From: CAVQNQ01 sp963714205
GTDB taxonomy: Bacteria > Acidobacteriota > Terriglobia > Bryobacterales > Bryobacteraceae
Direction of reading: 5' to 3'
Assembly: GCA_963714205.1 (NCBI GenBank)
Contig: CAVQNQ010000004.1
Location: 186,001-250,000 of the forward strand
Length of the DNA: 64,000 nt
Notes under the pieces: generated by a model
Databases searched by the model: none
What the model saw: only the letters and a program-made list of their open reading frames with translations
Told to the model about the DNA's origin: nothing
Translations under genes and position numbers: made by a program
In this document: positions 45,367 through 54,025 of the stretch, piece after piece
How the letters are laid out: every line of letters begins with the position of its first letter
Numbering within the stretch: position 1 is the first letter of the stretch

Positions 45367-45432
45367 GGATCGCTACTCCTTTCTCGTGAGGCTCTTTCAT
45401 CCTCAGTTCCATGCCGGTTTATCCCGGCGCAC

Positions 45433-45909
45433 ACCCACATTTTTTTCCCGCCACGGCTTCAGATCGTGGCTCAGCAGGAGAATTCGAATGGTTTCACGTC
45501 CTACACGCGGAACCAGTTTGCGCTTGACGGCTTCCTGCGCCACCAGACGGACCGTCCACCGGGCGCGGCCTTCCGGCGGGTTACTGCAAACCATTGCAAT
45601 CAAACGTTGTTTCTGGCTATCGTCGAGCACCTCGGCGGCTCCGGGTCGCTGCTTCTCATACAGCGCCCGCTCCAAACCGCCCTGCTGATAACGGCGTCCG
45701 ACGTTACGGATGGCTTGTGCCGTCAGTGGAATCACGCCGGCGATACGCGGGGCGGCGACGCCCTTGGCCAATTGCAGCAGCGCCAAGGCGCGAAGAACAA
45801 CCCGAACCTGCTGAACCCCGCCGCGAAGGATCGTGGCGAGTTGCTTTTGATCTCTCTGGGAGACTTCGATATTCAGAGGTGGACGACCCATAGCAACAGT
45901 ATGGGCCAA
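45433..45909 (-). pseudogene. IS630 transposase, N-terminal (HTH) part
   Basis: Starts MAHTVAMGRPPLNIEVSQRD and holds the HTH region LAKGVAAPRIAGVIPLTAQA and the helix RWTVRLVAQEAVKRKLVPRV. Near the end a run of seven A (45440-45446 on the plus strand as T) puts the frame at EKNVG. The family expects EKMW, which needs one A fewer, so either ribosomal slippage at A7 or a mutation joins it to the C-terminal part. Confidence 0.85.
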
Positions 45910-45961
45910 AACAATTCTACATAAAAATGGTTTTTGCCAATTCTTTAGGTGGTCAAAGACC

Positions 45962-46456
45962 TAGCGTACCGCGGCGCCGTTCGAATCGCTTCTGCCGCAA
46001 GTTCCTGAAAAGATTGAGAAACAGTGGATCCGAAAAGGCCCTTAACAAGTTGTTACATTTGAATTATGATTGCCTTGGACGTTCGTCACCCTTGGGGGTG
46101 ACAGTCCGGGAAAGTGAGATTCCTTCCGTGAAGGGGGACCGGTATCTACCGGGGTCGAGCAAGAAGGATCCCAGAGTCCCGCTCCAACCGGCCGGTGACC
46201 TGACCCTCAGCCGGTCGCAACACGATATTGAGTCTGCCGTGACCTATTTGCCCCGGAAGCAGTCACACGCTTCTGCCGCCGGCGACATCGGGCACGGCGT
46301 TGCTGTGAGATAAACCCGCCCTTCCGTGCCGTTTGACACGAAAAGTGGCGCCATCGTGGCGGAAGCACGATGGCCGGGTGGCTGCAAACGTCGCTGGCCG
46401 CCGGGCATGGTGAGTCTTAACGGCGTCTCGCAACCCATGGTCTTGGGGAGAACATT
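45962..46456. other. Structured leader region upstream of gltA
   Basis: About 490 bases without a convincing gene. The plus strand contains successive hairpins: GTCACCC-TTGG-GGGTGAC (46085-46102), CCTTC-CGT-GAAGG (46122-46134) and CCGGTA-TC-TACCGG (46139-46152). The gltA start follows at 46457 behind TTGGGGAGAAC. It may be a cis-acting leader RNA or simply chance stems in GC-rich DNA. Confidence 0.4.
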
Positions 46457-47770
46457 ATGCCAGAGGAAGCCTTAAGCATTGTTGACAAGCGCACCCAGGC
46501 CGCCTATGAGGTCCCGATCAGCAATGGGACCATTCGGGCCATGGACTTGCGCCAGATCAAGACTGGACCCGACGATTTCGGGCTCATGACATACGATCCG
46601 GCTTTCATGAACACGGCGTCATGCCGAAGCGCGATCACCTTCATCGATGGCGATAAGGGCATCCTGCGCTACCGGGGCTACCCCATCGAGCAACTGGCCG
46701 AGAAATGCACGTTTCTCGAGGTGGCCTATCTGATTTTGTTCGGCGACCTGCCGACCGAGCCCCAACTGCGGGAGTGGGTTAGCCAAATCACCCACCACAC
46801 CATGCTTCATGAGACCACCAAGAAATTTCTGGAGGGCTTCCGCTACGATGCGCACCCCATGGGGATGCTGGTCAGCACAGTGGCGGCGCTCTCCACGGTT
46901 TATCCGGAGGCCAGGCATGTGCTAAATCCGGACGTGCGTAAGCTGCAAGTCATGCGCCTGATCGGCAAGATGCCGACCATTGCGGCGTATGCCTACCGCC
47001 ACAGCCTGGGCTACCCCTTCGTGTATCCCGACAACGACTTGAACTACGCCGAAAACTTCATGAACATGCTGTGGAAGATGGTGGAGCCCAAGTATCAGGC
47101 GAATCCCATCATGGCGCGCGTCCTGGACATCCTGTTCATTCTGCACGCCGACCACGAGCAGAATTGCAGCGCCAACACGATGCGCGCGGTTGGCAGCTCG
47201 CAAGCCGATCCATTTCTTTCCACCGCCGCGGCGGCAGCCGCTCTCTCCGGTCCCCTGCACGGAGGCGCCAACGAGGAAGTCCTCAAGATGCTGGATGAGA
47301 TTGGCTCCAAGGACAAGGTTCCGGCCTACATCGAAAAGGTCAAGACGGGCCAATTCAAGCTGATGGGCTTCGGACACCGCATCTACAAAAACTACGATCC
47401 CCGCGCCAGAATCATCAAGTGGGCCGCCGACAAGGTGTTCGAGGTCACCGGCAGGAATCCGAAAGTCGAAATCGCCCTGGAGTTGGAGCGGATCGCCCTC
47501 GAGGACGAGTACTTCATCAAGCGCAAGCTGTACCCCAACGTGGATTTCTACTCCGGGATCATCTACCAGGCCATGGGCTTCAAACCGGAGATGTTCACGG
47601 TGCTGTTCGCCATACCGCGCACGGCGGGCTGGCTGGCCCAATGGCAGGAAATGATCCAGGACCCCGAGCAGAAGATCGCGCGACCGCGCCAAGTCTACAC
47701 CGGTCACATGGTACGCGACTTCCTGCCGATCGAGAAACGGAGCATTCCGGCGGCCTCCGCCACGGCTTAG
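46457..47770 (+). CDS. gltA: Citrate synthase
   Basis: 437 residues, the usual length of the bacterial hexameric type. Active-site features are ILHADHEQNCSANTMRAVGS (His), LSGPLHGGANEEVLKML (His), LMGFGHRIYKNYDPRARIIK and DFYSGIIYQAMGFKPEMFTV (Asp). It condenses acetyl-CoA and oxaloacetate at the TCA entry. mdh, icd and kor genes lie within 7 kb, separated now by mobile elements. Confidence 0.96.
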   Translation: MPEEALSIVDKRTQAAYEVPISNGTIRAMDLRQIKTGPDDFGLMTYDPAFMNTASCRSAITFIDGDKGILRYRGYPIEQLAEKCTFLEVAYLILFGDLPTEPQLREWVSQITHHTMLHETTKKFLEGFRYDAHPMGMLVSTVAALSTVYPEARHVLNPDVRKLQVMRLIGKMPTIAAYAYRHSLGYPFVYPDNDLNYAENFMNMLWKMVEPKYQANPIMARVLDILFILHADHEQNCSANTMRAVGSSQADPFLSTAAAAAALSGPLHGGANEEVLKMLDEIGSKDKVPAYIEKVKTGQFKLMGFGHRIYKNYDPRARIIKWAADKVFEVTGRNPKVEIALELERIALEDEYFIKRKLYPNVDFYSGIIYQAMGFKPEMFTVLFAIPRTAGWLAQWQEMIQDPEQKIARPRQVYTGHMVRDFLPIEKRSIPAASATA

Positions 47771-47798
47771 CCCGGATTCTCGCCAACTACGGTGCGTG

Positions 47799-47829
47799 CC
47801 GTGCCGGCGCGAATGCCGGCGCGGCACGG
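47799..47829 (+). terminator. Stem-loop after gltA
   Basis: CCGTGCC (47799-47805) pairs with GGCACGG (47823-47829), with a GC-rich inner region, 29 bases after the gltA stop. No U-tract. Confidence 0.4.
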
Positions 47830-47954
47830 TGGGAACGTGCGCCGCGGGCCGCCGCCAGCGGGAGCGGCTTTCGGGGCCGGAGGCGTCTTCTGCCTGATCG
47901 GCCTATAGTAAGAGGCATTTCCCCGCTCAGACCGCCCTGTAAGACGTTAAGACC

Positions 47955-47983
47955 CGAGATAAGACTACACGAGATAAGACTAC
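47955..47983. repeat. Tandem 14-mer upstream of the hydrogenase operon
   Basis: CGAGATAAGACTAC occurs at 47955-47968 and again at 47970-47983, followed by TTGACT (47987-47992), a possible -35 box. The 15-base periodicity could be a regulator site for the operon that starts at 48265. The rest of the 490-base gap holds no gene. Confidence 0.5.
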
Positions 47984-48264
47984 CCGTTGACTTGCTATAA
48001 AAAAGGGTGCACACTAATCCTGCATCAATAAACGATATAACGGCGCCTAACTCTTTTTTGGAGTGTTTTATGGAGCCTGGACTGAGCGGTACTGAAGTTC
48101 CCCCCTGAATGATCCATCGCCGAGTCGCGTAACAGGCGACTCGCTCCGCATCCCGCCTTGGCCCGTCCCGCTGTTCTCCCCCTGGCGGCGGCCAGGAAGA
48201 TCCGTACCCTGCCACACCCGCCGTCAAGACTTATCCACAAATCATACGAGGGGAGAGGTTTGAC

Positions 48265-50160
48265 ATGTTGAGCGTTCCCACGACGTGTCCATATTGCGGG
48301 TGCGGCTGCGGGTTTTTCCTTGTCGCGAGAGATGGTGGCTTGGTGGGCGTGACGCCGAGCCAGACTCACCCGGTGGCCGAGGGGAAGATCTGCTCCCGGG
48401 GGTGGAATGCCCATGAGGCCCCGCTTTGGGGCAGCCGGGTGTTACGGCCGATGGTCAGGCGCGATGGAAACCTGGAGACGGTCTCTTGGGATGTGGCACT
48501 GGATCATGTCGAGACGCGGCTGCGGGATCTGATAGATGCAGGCAAGCCGATCGCAGTGCTGGGTTCGCCGCGGGCAACCAATGAGGAGAATTACCTGGCC
48601 GGACGGCTGGCGCGCGCGGGCCTGGGCACTAACCACGTCGATTTCTGCTACCACTCGCTGTGCCGGCCCCTTCTGGCCGGTATCGAGGATGTCACCGGCG
48701 ATTCCTCGCACTCCATCTGCCTGTCGGACGTCGAATCCAGTCAGACGATCGTGCTGGTGGAAGGCGACTTGGCGAAGACGCATCCCCGTGCGGCATCGTC
48801 GGTGCTGAAGGCGCTGGGGCGGGGCGCCCGGCTGATCGCCATTGGTTGCGCGCGAACGCGCATGGCGCGGCTGGCCTCGTGCTTTCTACAGACCGCCCCT
48901 GGGTGCGAAGGGGACGCGCTTAACGGCTTGTTGGCGGCCGCAAGTCGCGCGGAACAGGCAGCGGCTCCTTACGCGGGGCTTGACTCGCTTCGTCGCGAAT
49001 TGGCGGATGTGAATCCGACGGATGAAATGCGCGCCGCAGCGGAGTGGCTTGGAGCCGAGCGGGCGGTGTTCCTGATCGGGCCCACCGGGGGACCCGCCCA
49101 TCAGCTCCGCGGCGCAGCGGCGGCGTTGGCCTCGCTGGCCGCCATCACGGGGCATCTCGGCAGGACGGGCAGCGGGCTGCTGCCGCTGCTGGCGCGGAGC
49201 AATTCGCGCGGGGCGTGCGATATGGGAATGGCTCCCGATCGGCTGCCTGGCTATGGCCGTATCGACGATCCCGAAGTTCAGGAGCGGCTCGAGCGCGTTT
49301 GGGGGAAGCCTGCCCCAACTGGCCGCGGATTGGATGCCGGGAGCATGCTCGAATCCGTAAGTGGATTGATCGTGCTGGCGGACGACCCGGCGGCCGCGCT
49401 GCCGGCAGGAGGGCGAGCTCGCGCGGCCATGGAACGAATGGAATTCCTGGTGGTATTGGACTCGTTCGTCACGCCGGCGGTGAAAGCCGCGCACGCCGTA
49501 CTGCCGGTCGCCAGCTACGCGGAGACGGAAGGCACATTCACCAACATGGAGGGCAGGGTCCAAAGAGTGCGCCCCACGGCCGCTCCCCCTGGAGAGGCCA
49601 GAGACGGTTGGAGAGCATTGGCGGAGCTTTGCGCCCGGTTTGGAGCCGGGAAGACCTGGAGCTCCGCAACGGAGGTATTTAAGGAAATCGCGCAAGCGGC
49701 GCCGCGGTATGCGATGGCGATGCCGCGGATAGCGGACGGAGGATGGGGATCGGCGCTCATCGAGCGCCCGGAGCGGGCGCACTTTACCCTGCAAGCCGCC
49801 CCGGCCAAAGCAGCGTCGCCCACGGAGCGCCCCTATATCCTGGCGCTCGACGGCGCGTTCGAATGGGGCGACGATCCGCTGGTTTCGTTTTCGCCGACTT
49901 TGAGCCGGGAATATCAGTCCGCGCGGAAGCTGTTTCCCAACGGTTTCGTCGAGATGAACAGCGAGGATGCCGATACGCTCGGCGTGCGCGAGGGCTGGCG
50001 CGTGAAGCTGAGCTCCGCGCATGGGGAGGTTATCGTTCCCATCCGGCGGCGGAAGGATCTGAGCCGCGGGGCGCTCGTGGCGCCTTACGGGTTTCGGGAT
50101 TGTCTGTCCAACGTGCTGCGTGAAGACGGAGTTGCGGCCGTGAATATGGAACGAGCTTGA
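48265..50160 (+). CDS. Molybdopterin oxidoreductase subunit (formate dehydrogenase-like, divergent active site)
   Basis: 631 residues. An N-terminal [4Fe-4S] motif (C8, C11, C15, C43: TCPYCGCGCGFF ... KICSRGW) is followed by the molybdopterin-binding domains and a C-terminal dinucleotide-binding domain (FVEMNSEDADTLGVREGWRV). Formate dehydrogenases have NVDxCARV-(Sec/Cys)-His-xPTVAG. Here the matching stretch is HVDFCYHSLCRPLLAG: Leu132 and Cys133 fall at the Sec/Cys and His positions in an ungapped alignment. Function is therefore uncertain. First gene of the operon, one base before the next. Start after GAGGGGAGAGG. Confidence 0.87.
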   Translation: MLSVPTTCPYCGCGCGFFLVARDGGLVGVTPSQTHPVAEGKICSRGWNAHEAPLWGSRVLRPMVRRDGNLETVSWDVALDHVETRLRDLIDAGKPIAVLGSPRATNEENYLAGRLARAGLGTNHVDFCYHSLCRPLLAGIEDVTGDSSHSICLSDVESSQTIVLVEGDLAKTHPRAASSVLKALGRGARLIAIGCARTRMARLASCFLQTAPGCEGDALNGLLAAASRAEQAAAPYAGLDSLRRELADVNPTDEMRAAAEWLGAERAVFLIGPTGGPAHQLRGAAAALASLAAITGHLGRTGSGLLPLLARSNSRGACDMGMAPDRLPGYGRIDDPEVQERLERVWGKPAPTGRGLDAGSMLESVSGLIVLADDPAAALPAGGRARAAMERMEFLVVLDSFVTPAVKAAHAVLPVASYAETEGTFTNMEGRVQRVRPTAAPPGEARDGWRALAELCARFGAGKTWSSATEVFKEIAQAAPRYAMAMPRIADGGWGSALIERPERAHFTLQAAPAKAASPTERPYILALDGAFEWGDDPLVSFSPTLSREYQSARKLFPNGFVEMNSEDADTLGVREGWRVKLSSAHGEVIVPIRRRKDLSRGALVAPYGFRDCLSNVLREDGVAAVNMERA

Positions 50161-50161
50161 A

Positions 50162-51214
50162 ATGCAGCCACTTGTCCTTACCATTCGAAAGCGCGATGCC
50201 GGCGAATGGCTCGCGAAGCTGTTAGACAAGGGCGAGGTGCTCGCTCCGGTGGCCGGGCCATGCGGCGAGGTGATCTTCGCGACGGTGGATGCCCCGGAGC
50301 AGGTGCTGTGGGATTTCGAAAATCCTCTTTCACCGCCTAAGGAATTCGTGCTGCCGCAGACGGACCCCATCGTCAGGATCCGGCTTAACGGGCAGGGAAC
50401 GGAAGTCGCTCCGATTTACGACTGCAAGCCGCGATTCCTGTTTAACTTGCGCCCCTGCGATGCCAAAGGGATCGCCTTCCTGACATGTATGCACGAAATG
50501 GATCCGCCGGACGCTTCCTACCTCCGCCGCGCCGCCAACCTCACCGCAATTACCCTGGCGTGCAACACGCCCTGCAAGATGGGTTTTTGCGTGTGCAGCG
50601 AATCGGGCCCATTTCAGTCGGGCGGCTACGACGTGCAATTGACGGACCTGGGGGAGAAGTATCTGGCCGAGATCGGCAGCGAGAAAGGGGAGGCGGCCCT
50701 AGCGGATGCGGCGGAACTTTTCGAGCCGGCCACGGAGGAAGAGGCCACGCGGCGCAAGGATCTGGAGGAGGAAGCGAAGCAGCGCTTCGGCGAGGAAACC
50801 TGCCACTTCGCGTCGGCCATGCGGCGCATTTCCACCAAGCGAGTGGACGATGGGCTTTGGGAAGCGATGGCCGAATGGTGCCTGGAGTGCGGCGGTTGCA
50901 ATTTCATCTGCCCCACCTGTTACTGCTTCAGCGTGCGGGATCGAGGCGGCGACGGCGCATGGACGCGATGCCGCGTGTGGGACTCGTGCCAATATGCGGC
51001 ATTTACGCTGGAGGCTTCGGGACACAATCCCCGCGCGCAGCAGAAGGAGCGGATGAAGCGCCGCTTCTTCCACAAAGTGAGCGCGCAGTATTATTTGCGT
51101 GACGGCGTGGCTGGGTGCGTCGGCTGTGGGCGGTGCATCAAGGTCTGTTTAGGCGCCACGGACATGCCCGCAGTCGTCGCCGCGATCCGGAAGAGGGTTT
51201 GGCATGAAGGCTGA
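50162..51214 (+). CDS. 4Fe-4S protein, sulfhydrogenase beta/AsrA-like (HydB-type)
   Basis: 350 residues. The N-terminal domain has FLFNLRPCDAKGIAFLTCMH, typical of the HydB/AsrA family. The C-terminal clusters are CLECGGCNFICPTCYC and CVGCGRCIKVCLGA; the last lacks the usual Pro after Cys. With the next gene it forms a soluble module that passes electrons between NAD(P)H and Fe-S partners. It overlaps the next gene by 11 bases. Confidence 0.85.
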   Translation: MQPLVLTIRKRDAGEWLAKLLDKGEVLAPVAGPCGEVIFATVDAPEQVLWDFENPLSPPKEFVLPQTDPIVRIRLNGQGTEVAPIYDCKPRFLFNLRPCDAKGIAFLTCMHEMDPPDASYLRRAANLTAITLACNTPCKMGFCVCSESGPFQSGGYDVQLTDLGEKYLAEIGSEKGEAALADAAELFEPATEEEATRRKDLEEEAKQRFGEETCHFASAMRRISTKRVDDGLWEAMAEWCLECGGCNFICPTCYCFSVRDRGGDGAWTRCRVWDSCQYAAFTLEASGHNPRAQQKERMKRRFFHKVSAQYYLRDGVAGCVGCGRCIKVCLGATDMPAVVAAIRKRVWHEG

Positions 51215-52028
51215 CGTGTTTCTCCCCCAGATCGCTCGGATCGACGCGGTGCGGGATGAGACGCCCGACACCAAGACGTTCACGCTGCGCTTCCGCGAAC
51301 CGGAGGATGCTGAGGCGTTTCGTTTCCTTCCGGGGCAATTTGTGGAATTATCGGTGTTCGGCTTCGGGGAGGCTCCGTTCTGCATCGCCTCGAGCCCTAC
51401 GCGGCCGGGAGCGTTTGAAACCACCATCCGGCGCACCGGGATGCTGACGGATGCGTTGCACCAGCTTGGACCCGGCGCGGAAGTGGGAATACGGGGACCC
51501 TTCGGCAATGGCTTCGACGTCGAAGGCGCATACGGAAAAGATCTGCTGTTCGTAGCGGGCGGCATCGGCCTGCCCCCGCTGCGCAGCTTGATCTGGAATG
51601 TGTTGGACAAGCGGGACCGCTTCCGGAACGTGACGATTCTCTACGGCGCCCGGACGCCCGTGGACTTGGTCTATAAGGACGAACTCGAGGAGTGGACCGC
51701 GACGGCCAGCGTCGAATTCCACGTAACCGTGGATAATTCCCTGCCCGGCTGGACCGGGAATGTGGGCATGGTGCCGGTACTGTTCACCAAGACCACGCTG
51801 CGGCCGGAAAGCACCCTGGCGTACGTCTGCGGCCCTCCGATCATGATCAAGTTCGTCGTCCAGGACCTGTTCATGCGCGGATTCCAGGACGAGTCCGTTA
51901 TCTCGACGCTGGAACGGATGATGCAGTGCGGGATAGGAAAGTGCAACCATTGCGCGATTGGCCACCGATATGTCTGCCGGGACGGGCCGGTTTTCAACTT
52001 CAAGCAGATCCGCGAACTGGTCGAGTGA
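51204..52028 (+). CDS. FAD/NAD(P)-binding and 2Fe-2S protein, sulfhydrogenase gamma/AsrB-like (HydG-type)
   Basis: 274 residues. The FAD-binding barrel has FLPGQFVELSVFGFGEAPFC. The NAD(P) domain has LLFVAGGIGLPPLRSLIWNV and TLAYVCGPPIMIKFVVQDLF. The C-terminal 2Fe-2S ligands are in MQCGIGKCNHCAIGHRYVCR. The dihydroorotate dehydrogenase electron-transfer/HydG family transfers hydride from NAD(P)H. It probably links the hydrogenase to the pyridine nucleotide pool. Confidence 0.88.
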   Translation: MKADVFLPQIARIDAVRDETPDTKTFTLRFREPEDAEAFRFLPGQFVELSVFGFGEAPFCIASSPTRPGAFETTIRRTGMLTDALHQLGPGAEVGIRGPFGNGFDVEGAYGKDLLFVAGGIGLPPLRSLIWNVLDKRDRFRNVTILYGARTPVDLVYKDELEEWTATASVEFHVTVDNSLPGWTGNVGMVPVLFTKTTLRPESTLAYVCGPPIMIKFVVQDLFMRGFQDESVISTLERMMQCGIGKCNHCAIGHRYVCRDGPVFNFKQIRELVE

Positions 52029-52042
52029 GATGCGGCAGTGAT

Positions 52043-52567
52043 ATGAATCCACTGGAACAACTCGCCGCCTGGATACAAGGCGAGGTCGTGGTGATGGGCA
52101 TTGGCAATCCGTTGCGCGGCGACGACGCCGCGGGAAGCATGGTCGCCAGACGGATCGCCGCGCCGCCCGGCGTCTCGGTGATCGACGCCCAGGAGGTTCC
52201 CGAAAATTATTTCTCGCTGGTAGCGGACCGGCAGCCCGGCACGGTCGTACTGATCGATAGCATAGATATGGATTCCGCGCCCGGCTCGGTTGCGCTTCTG
52301 GAACAGGATCAGATCGCCGGATACTGTCCGAGCACGCATCGCGTGCCTCTCAGCCTGTTGATGAGCGTTCTCGAGCGCACCACGGAAGCTCGCGTATTCG
52401 CGATCGGCATTCAGCCAGCCCACACGGAGTTTCTGGAAGCCATGAGCGATGCCGTTGCGGAAAGCGTCGCAAGAGTCGCTGGCATGTTGAATCGCGTTCT
52501 AGCGGAAGGCCGGTTTGCCCCGCGCGGCCTCGCCGCCGGTTCCGTAAGAGGAGAGGTGTCAGCTTGA
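52043..52567 (+). CDS. Hydrogenase maturation protease
   Basis: 174 residues. The nickel-dependent HyaD/HycI family: VVMGIGNPLRGDDAAGSMVA (first acidic ligand), VIDAQEVPENYF, VVLIDSIDMDSAPGSV, and HRVPLSLLMSVLERTT with the His ligand. It would clip the C-terminal peptide of the large subunit after nickel insertion. The large subunit here ends EMSRGKGVRGGAR, well beyond DPCFSC, so a cleavable tail exists. Confidence 0.9.
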   Translation: MNPLEQLAAWIQGEVVVMGIGNPLRGDDAAGSMVARRIAAPPGVSVIDAQEVPENYFSLVADRQPGTVVLIDSIDMDSAPGSVALLEQDQIAGYCPSTHRVPLSLLMSVLERTTEARVFAIGIQPAHTEFLEAMSDAVAESVARVAGMLNRVLAEGRFAPRGLAAGSVRGEVSA

Positions 52568-54024
52568 TTCCCTCACTCGCCATTGCCATTATTCTGTTGC
52601 CCGCGGCGGGGGCTCTATTGTGCGCGTTTCTGAAGGAAAGATGCCGATGGGCTGCGCTCGCCAGCGCTGCCCTGGCTACGGCCGCGGCCGCCTGGCTGGT
52701 GTCTTCCGCTTTCGGGACTTCCCAGAGAATCCTCGCGGGCGACCTTCCGTGGCTGCGCGGCATGGTTGCGGGGCCGGTATTCGGCATAGCGATCGATCCT
52801 CTGGCTGAGTTGATGCTGCTGGTGGTGCTGCCGGTCGGGCTGCTCACGGTGCTCTATTCAACTTCCTATCTGACCAAGCAGAACCGGGAGCACCCCGTGG
52901 ACAGCCGGGAATTCGGCCGGTACTACTTCTGGCTCCTGCTGTTCATCGCCAGCATGGCGGGCGTCGTGCTTTCGCCCAACTTTCTCCAGCTTTTGTTCTT
53001 CTGGGAGTTGACGACGCTGTGTTCCTGGGCCCTGATTTCCTTTCGCCAGGACGAACGTAGCCTGCGCGCCGGCTTCAAAGCCATGCTAATGACGCAGGCC
53101 GGCGGGGCGTTTCTGGTGGTGGTCACCCTGATTCTTTTCGTGCGCACCGGATCGTTCGAGTTTTCGGCCCTCTCCAGGCTGCCGGATGGCTTACGCAATT
53201 GGGTCTTCGTTTTCATCCTGATTGCCGCGTGGGCGAAGGCGGCCCAGGTTCCTCTGCAAACCTGGCTGCCGGATGCCATGGAAGCGCCGACTCCCGTCAG
53301 CGCCTACCTGCATGCCGCTGCGATGGTCAAAGCCGGCGTCTACCTGATGGCCAGAACGGTGAGCAGCGGATGGGCGATGTCCCCACAGATCGCCGCGCTC
53401 ATGGCCGGCATGGCGTTGCTTACGATCTTCGTGGCTCTCTCGTTCTACTTCGTGCAAGACGATCTGAAGCGGCTGCTGGCCTATTCCACGATTGCGCATC
53501 TGGGGTACATAATGCTCGGAATCGCCATTGGAGCATTGGGAGCGCCGCTGGGCTTTCAAGGCGGCGTTTTGCACATCCTCTGTCACGGCATCGGCAAGGC
53601 CACATTGTTCTTTTGCGTGGGCGCGATTGCGTATGCGACCGGGACTCGGAAAATATCGGCGCTCCGCGGGCTGGGAAAGCGCATGCCGCTCACAGCTATG
53701 GCGTTTTTCGTGGGGCTATTGACCGTTACCGGCGTGCCGCCTCTGGGGTGTTTCTGGAGCAAGTTCATGATTCTGGCGGGCGCCATCCGGCTGGGAGGAG
53801 TTATGGGGCCGGTGATTCTGACGCTGATTCTGTGCGAAACCCTGATTTCCTTCGGTTGGATGCTCTACGTGGCGCAGAAAGTGTTCCTGGGGCCGCCGCT
53901 GGCGTCGGCTCCACTCCCAAGCGATCTGCCGTGGCAATTCCAGGTCACCCTGATCGTTTTAATGGTCGGCTGCCTGACGGCCCCGCTCGTCGGGATACCC
54001 CTGGTGCGGTTCATGGGGACGTAA
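52564..54024 (+). CDS. NuoN/MrpD-like proton pump subunit of the group 4 hydrogenase
   Basis: 486 residues, about 14 transmembrane helices. The antiporter-like core shows the family Lys/Glu features: FFWELTTLCSWALISFRQDE, AAWAKAAQVPLQTWLPDAME, APTPVSAYLHAAAMVKAGVY, LAYSTIAHLGYIMLG and CHGIGKATLFFCVGAIAYAT. The start is a TTG overlapping the protease stop. One of three such subunits in the operon. Confidence 0.88.
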   Translation: MIPSLAIAIILLPAAGALLCAFLKERCRWAALASAALATAAAAWLVSSAFGTSQRILAGDLPWLRGMVAGPVFGIAIDPLAELMLLVVLPVGLLTVLYSTSYLTKQNREHPVDSREFGRYYFWLLLFIASMAGVVLSPNFLQLLFFWELTTLCSWALISFRQDERSLRAGFKAMLMTQAGGAFLVVVTLILFVRTGSFEFSALSRLPDGLRNWVFVFILIAAWAKAAQVPLQTWLPDAMEAPTPVSAYLHAAAMVKAGVYLMARTVSSGWAMSPQIAALMAGMALLTIFVALSFYFVQDDLKRLLAYSTIAHLGYIMLGIAIGALGAPLGFQGGVLHILCHGIGKATLFFCVGAIAYATGTRKISALRGLGKRMPLTAMAFFVGLLTVTGVPPLGCFWSKFMILAGAIRLGGVMGPVILTLILCETLISFGWMLYVAQKVFLGPPLASAPLPSDLPWQFQVTLIVLMVGCLTAPLVGIPLVRFMGT

Positions 54025-54025
54025 C

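Larger units (their letters stand above)
44315..45432 (-). mobile_element. Group II intron copy 2, internally deleted and partly inverted
   Basis: The ends match copy 1 exactly: GTGCGCCGGG at 45432 and CTACCGCGAC at 44315. The 5' exon again ends GTGGGT. Segments equivalent to copy 1 bases 12879-13795 and 14723-14788 are in order. The piece equivalent to 14502-14636 is inverted at 45232-45366, and bases 13796-14501 and 14637-14722 are missing. The intron has lost EBS1 in sense orientation and the RT N-terminus, so it should be dead. Confidence 0.88.
43648..45961 (-). mobile_element. IS630-family element with TA target duplication, carrying a group II intron
   Basis: The terminal inverted repeats are GGTCTCTGACCGCTTGAAA at 43648 and, on the minus strand from 45961, GGTCTTTGACCACCTAAAG. 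They are flanked by TA at 43646-43647 and 45962-45963, the IS630/Tc1 target dinucleotide. The transposase is on the minus strand and is split by the second intron copy. Confidence 0.88.

Noticed and set aside
46085..46200. Cobalamin riboswitch upstream of gltA
   Set aside because: The GGGAAAGTGAGATTCC stretch is faintly similar, but the conserved GCCACTG and B12-box elements are absent.
45927..46313. 128-codon plus-strand frame
   Set aside because: It begins inside the IS630 right end, has no family or ribosome-binding site, and runs through hairpins of the gltA leader.
48140..48264. Sigma-54 promoter before the molybdopterin gene
   Set aside because: TTGGCCCGTCCCGCTG has GG and GC elements, but the spacing is two bases off the -24/-12 rule.
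48886..50370. 494-codon minus-strand frame
   Set aside because: Shadow of the molybdopterin oxidoreductase and the HydB-like gene; its product has no recognisable domain.
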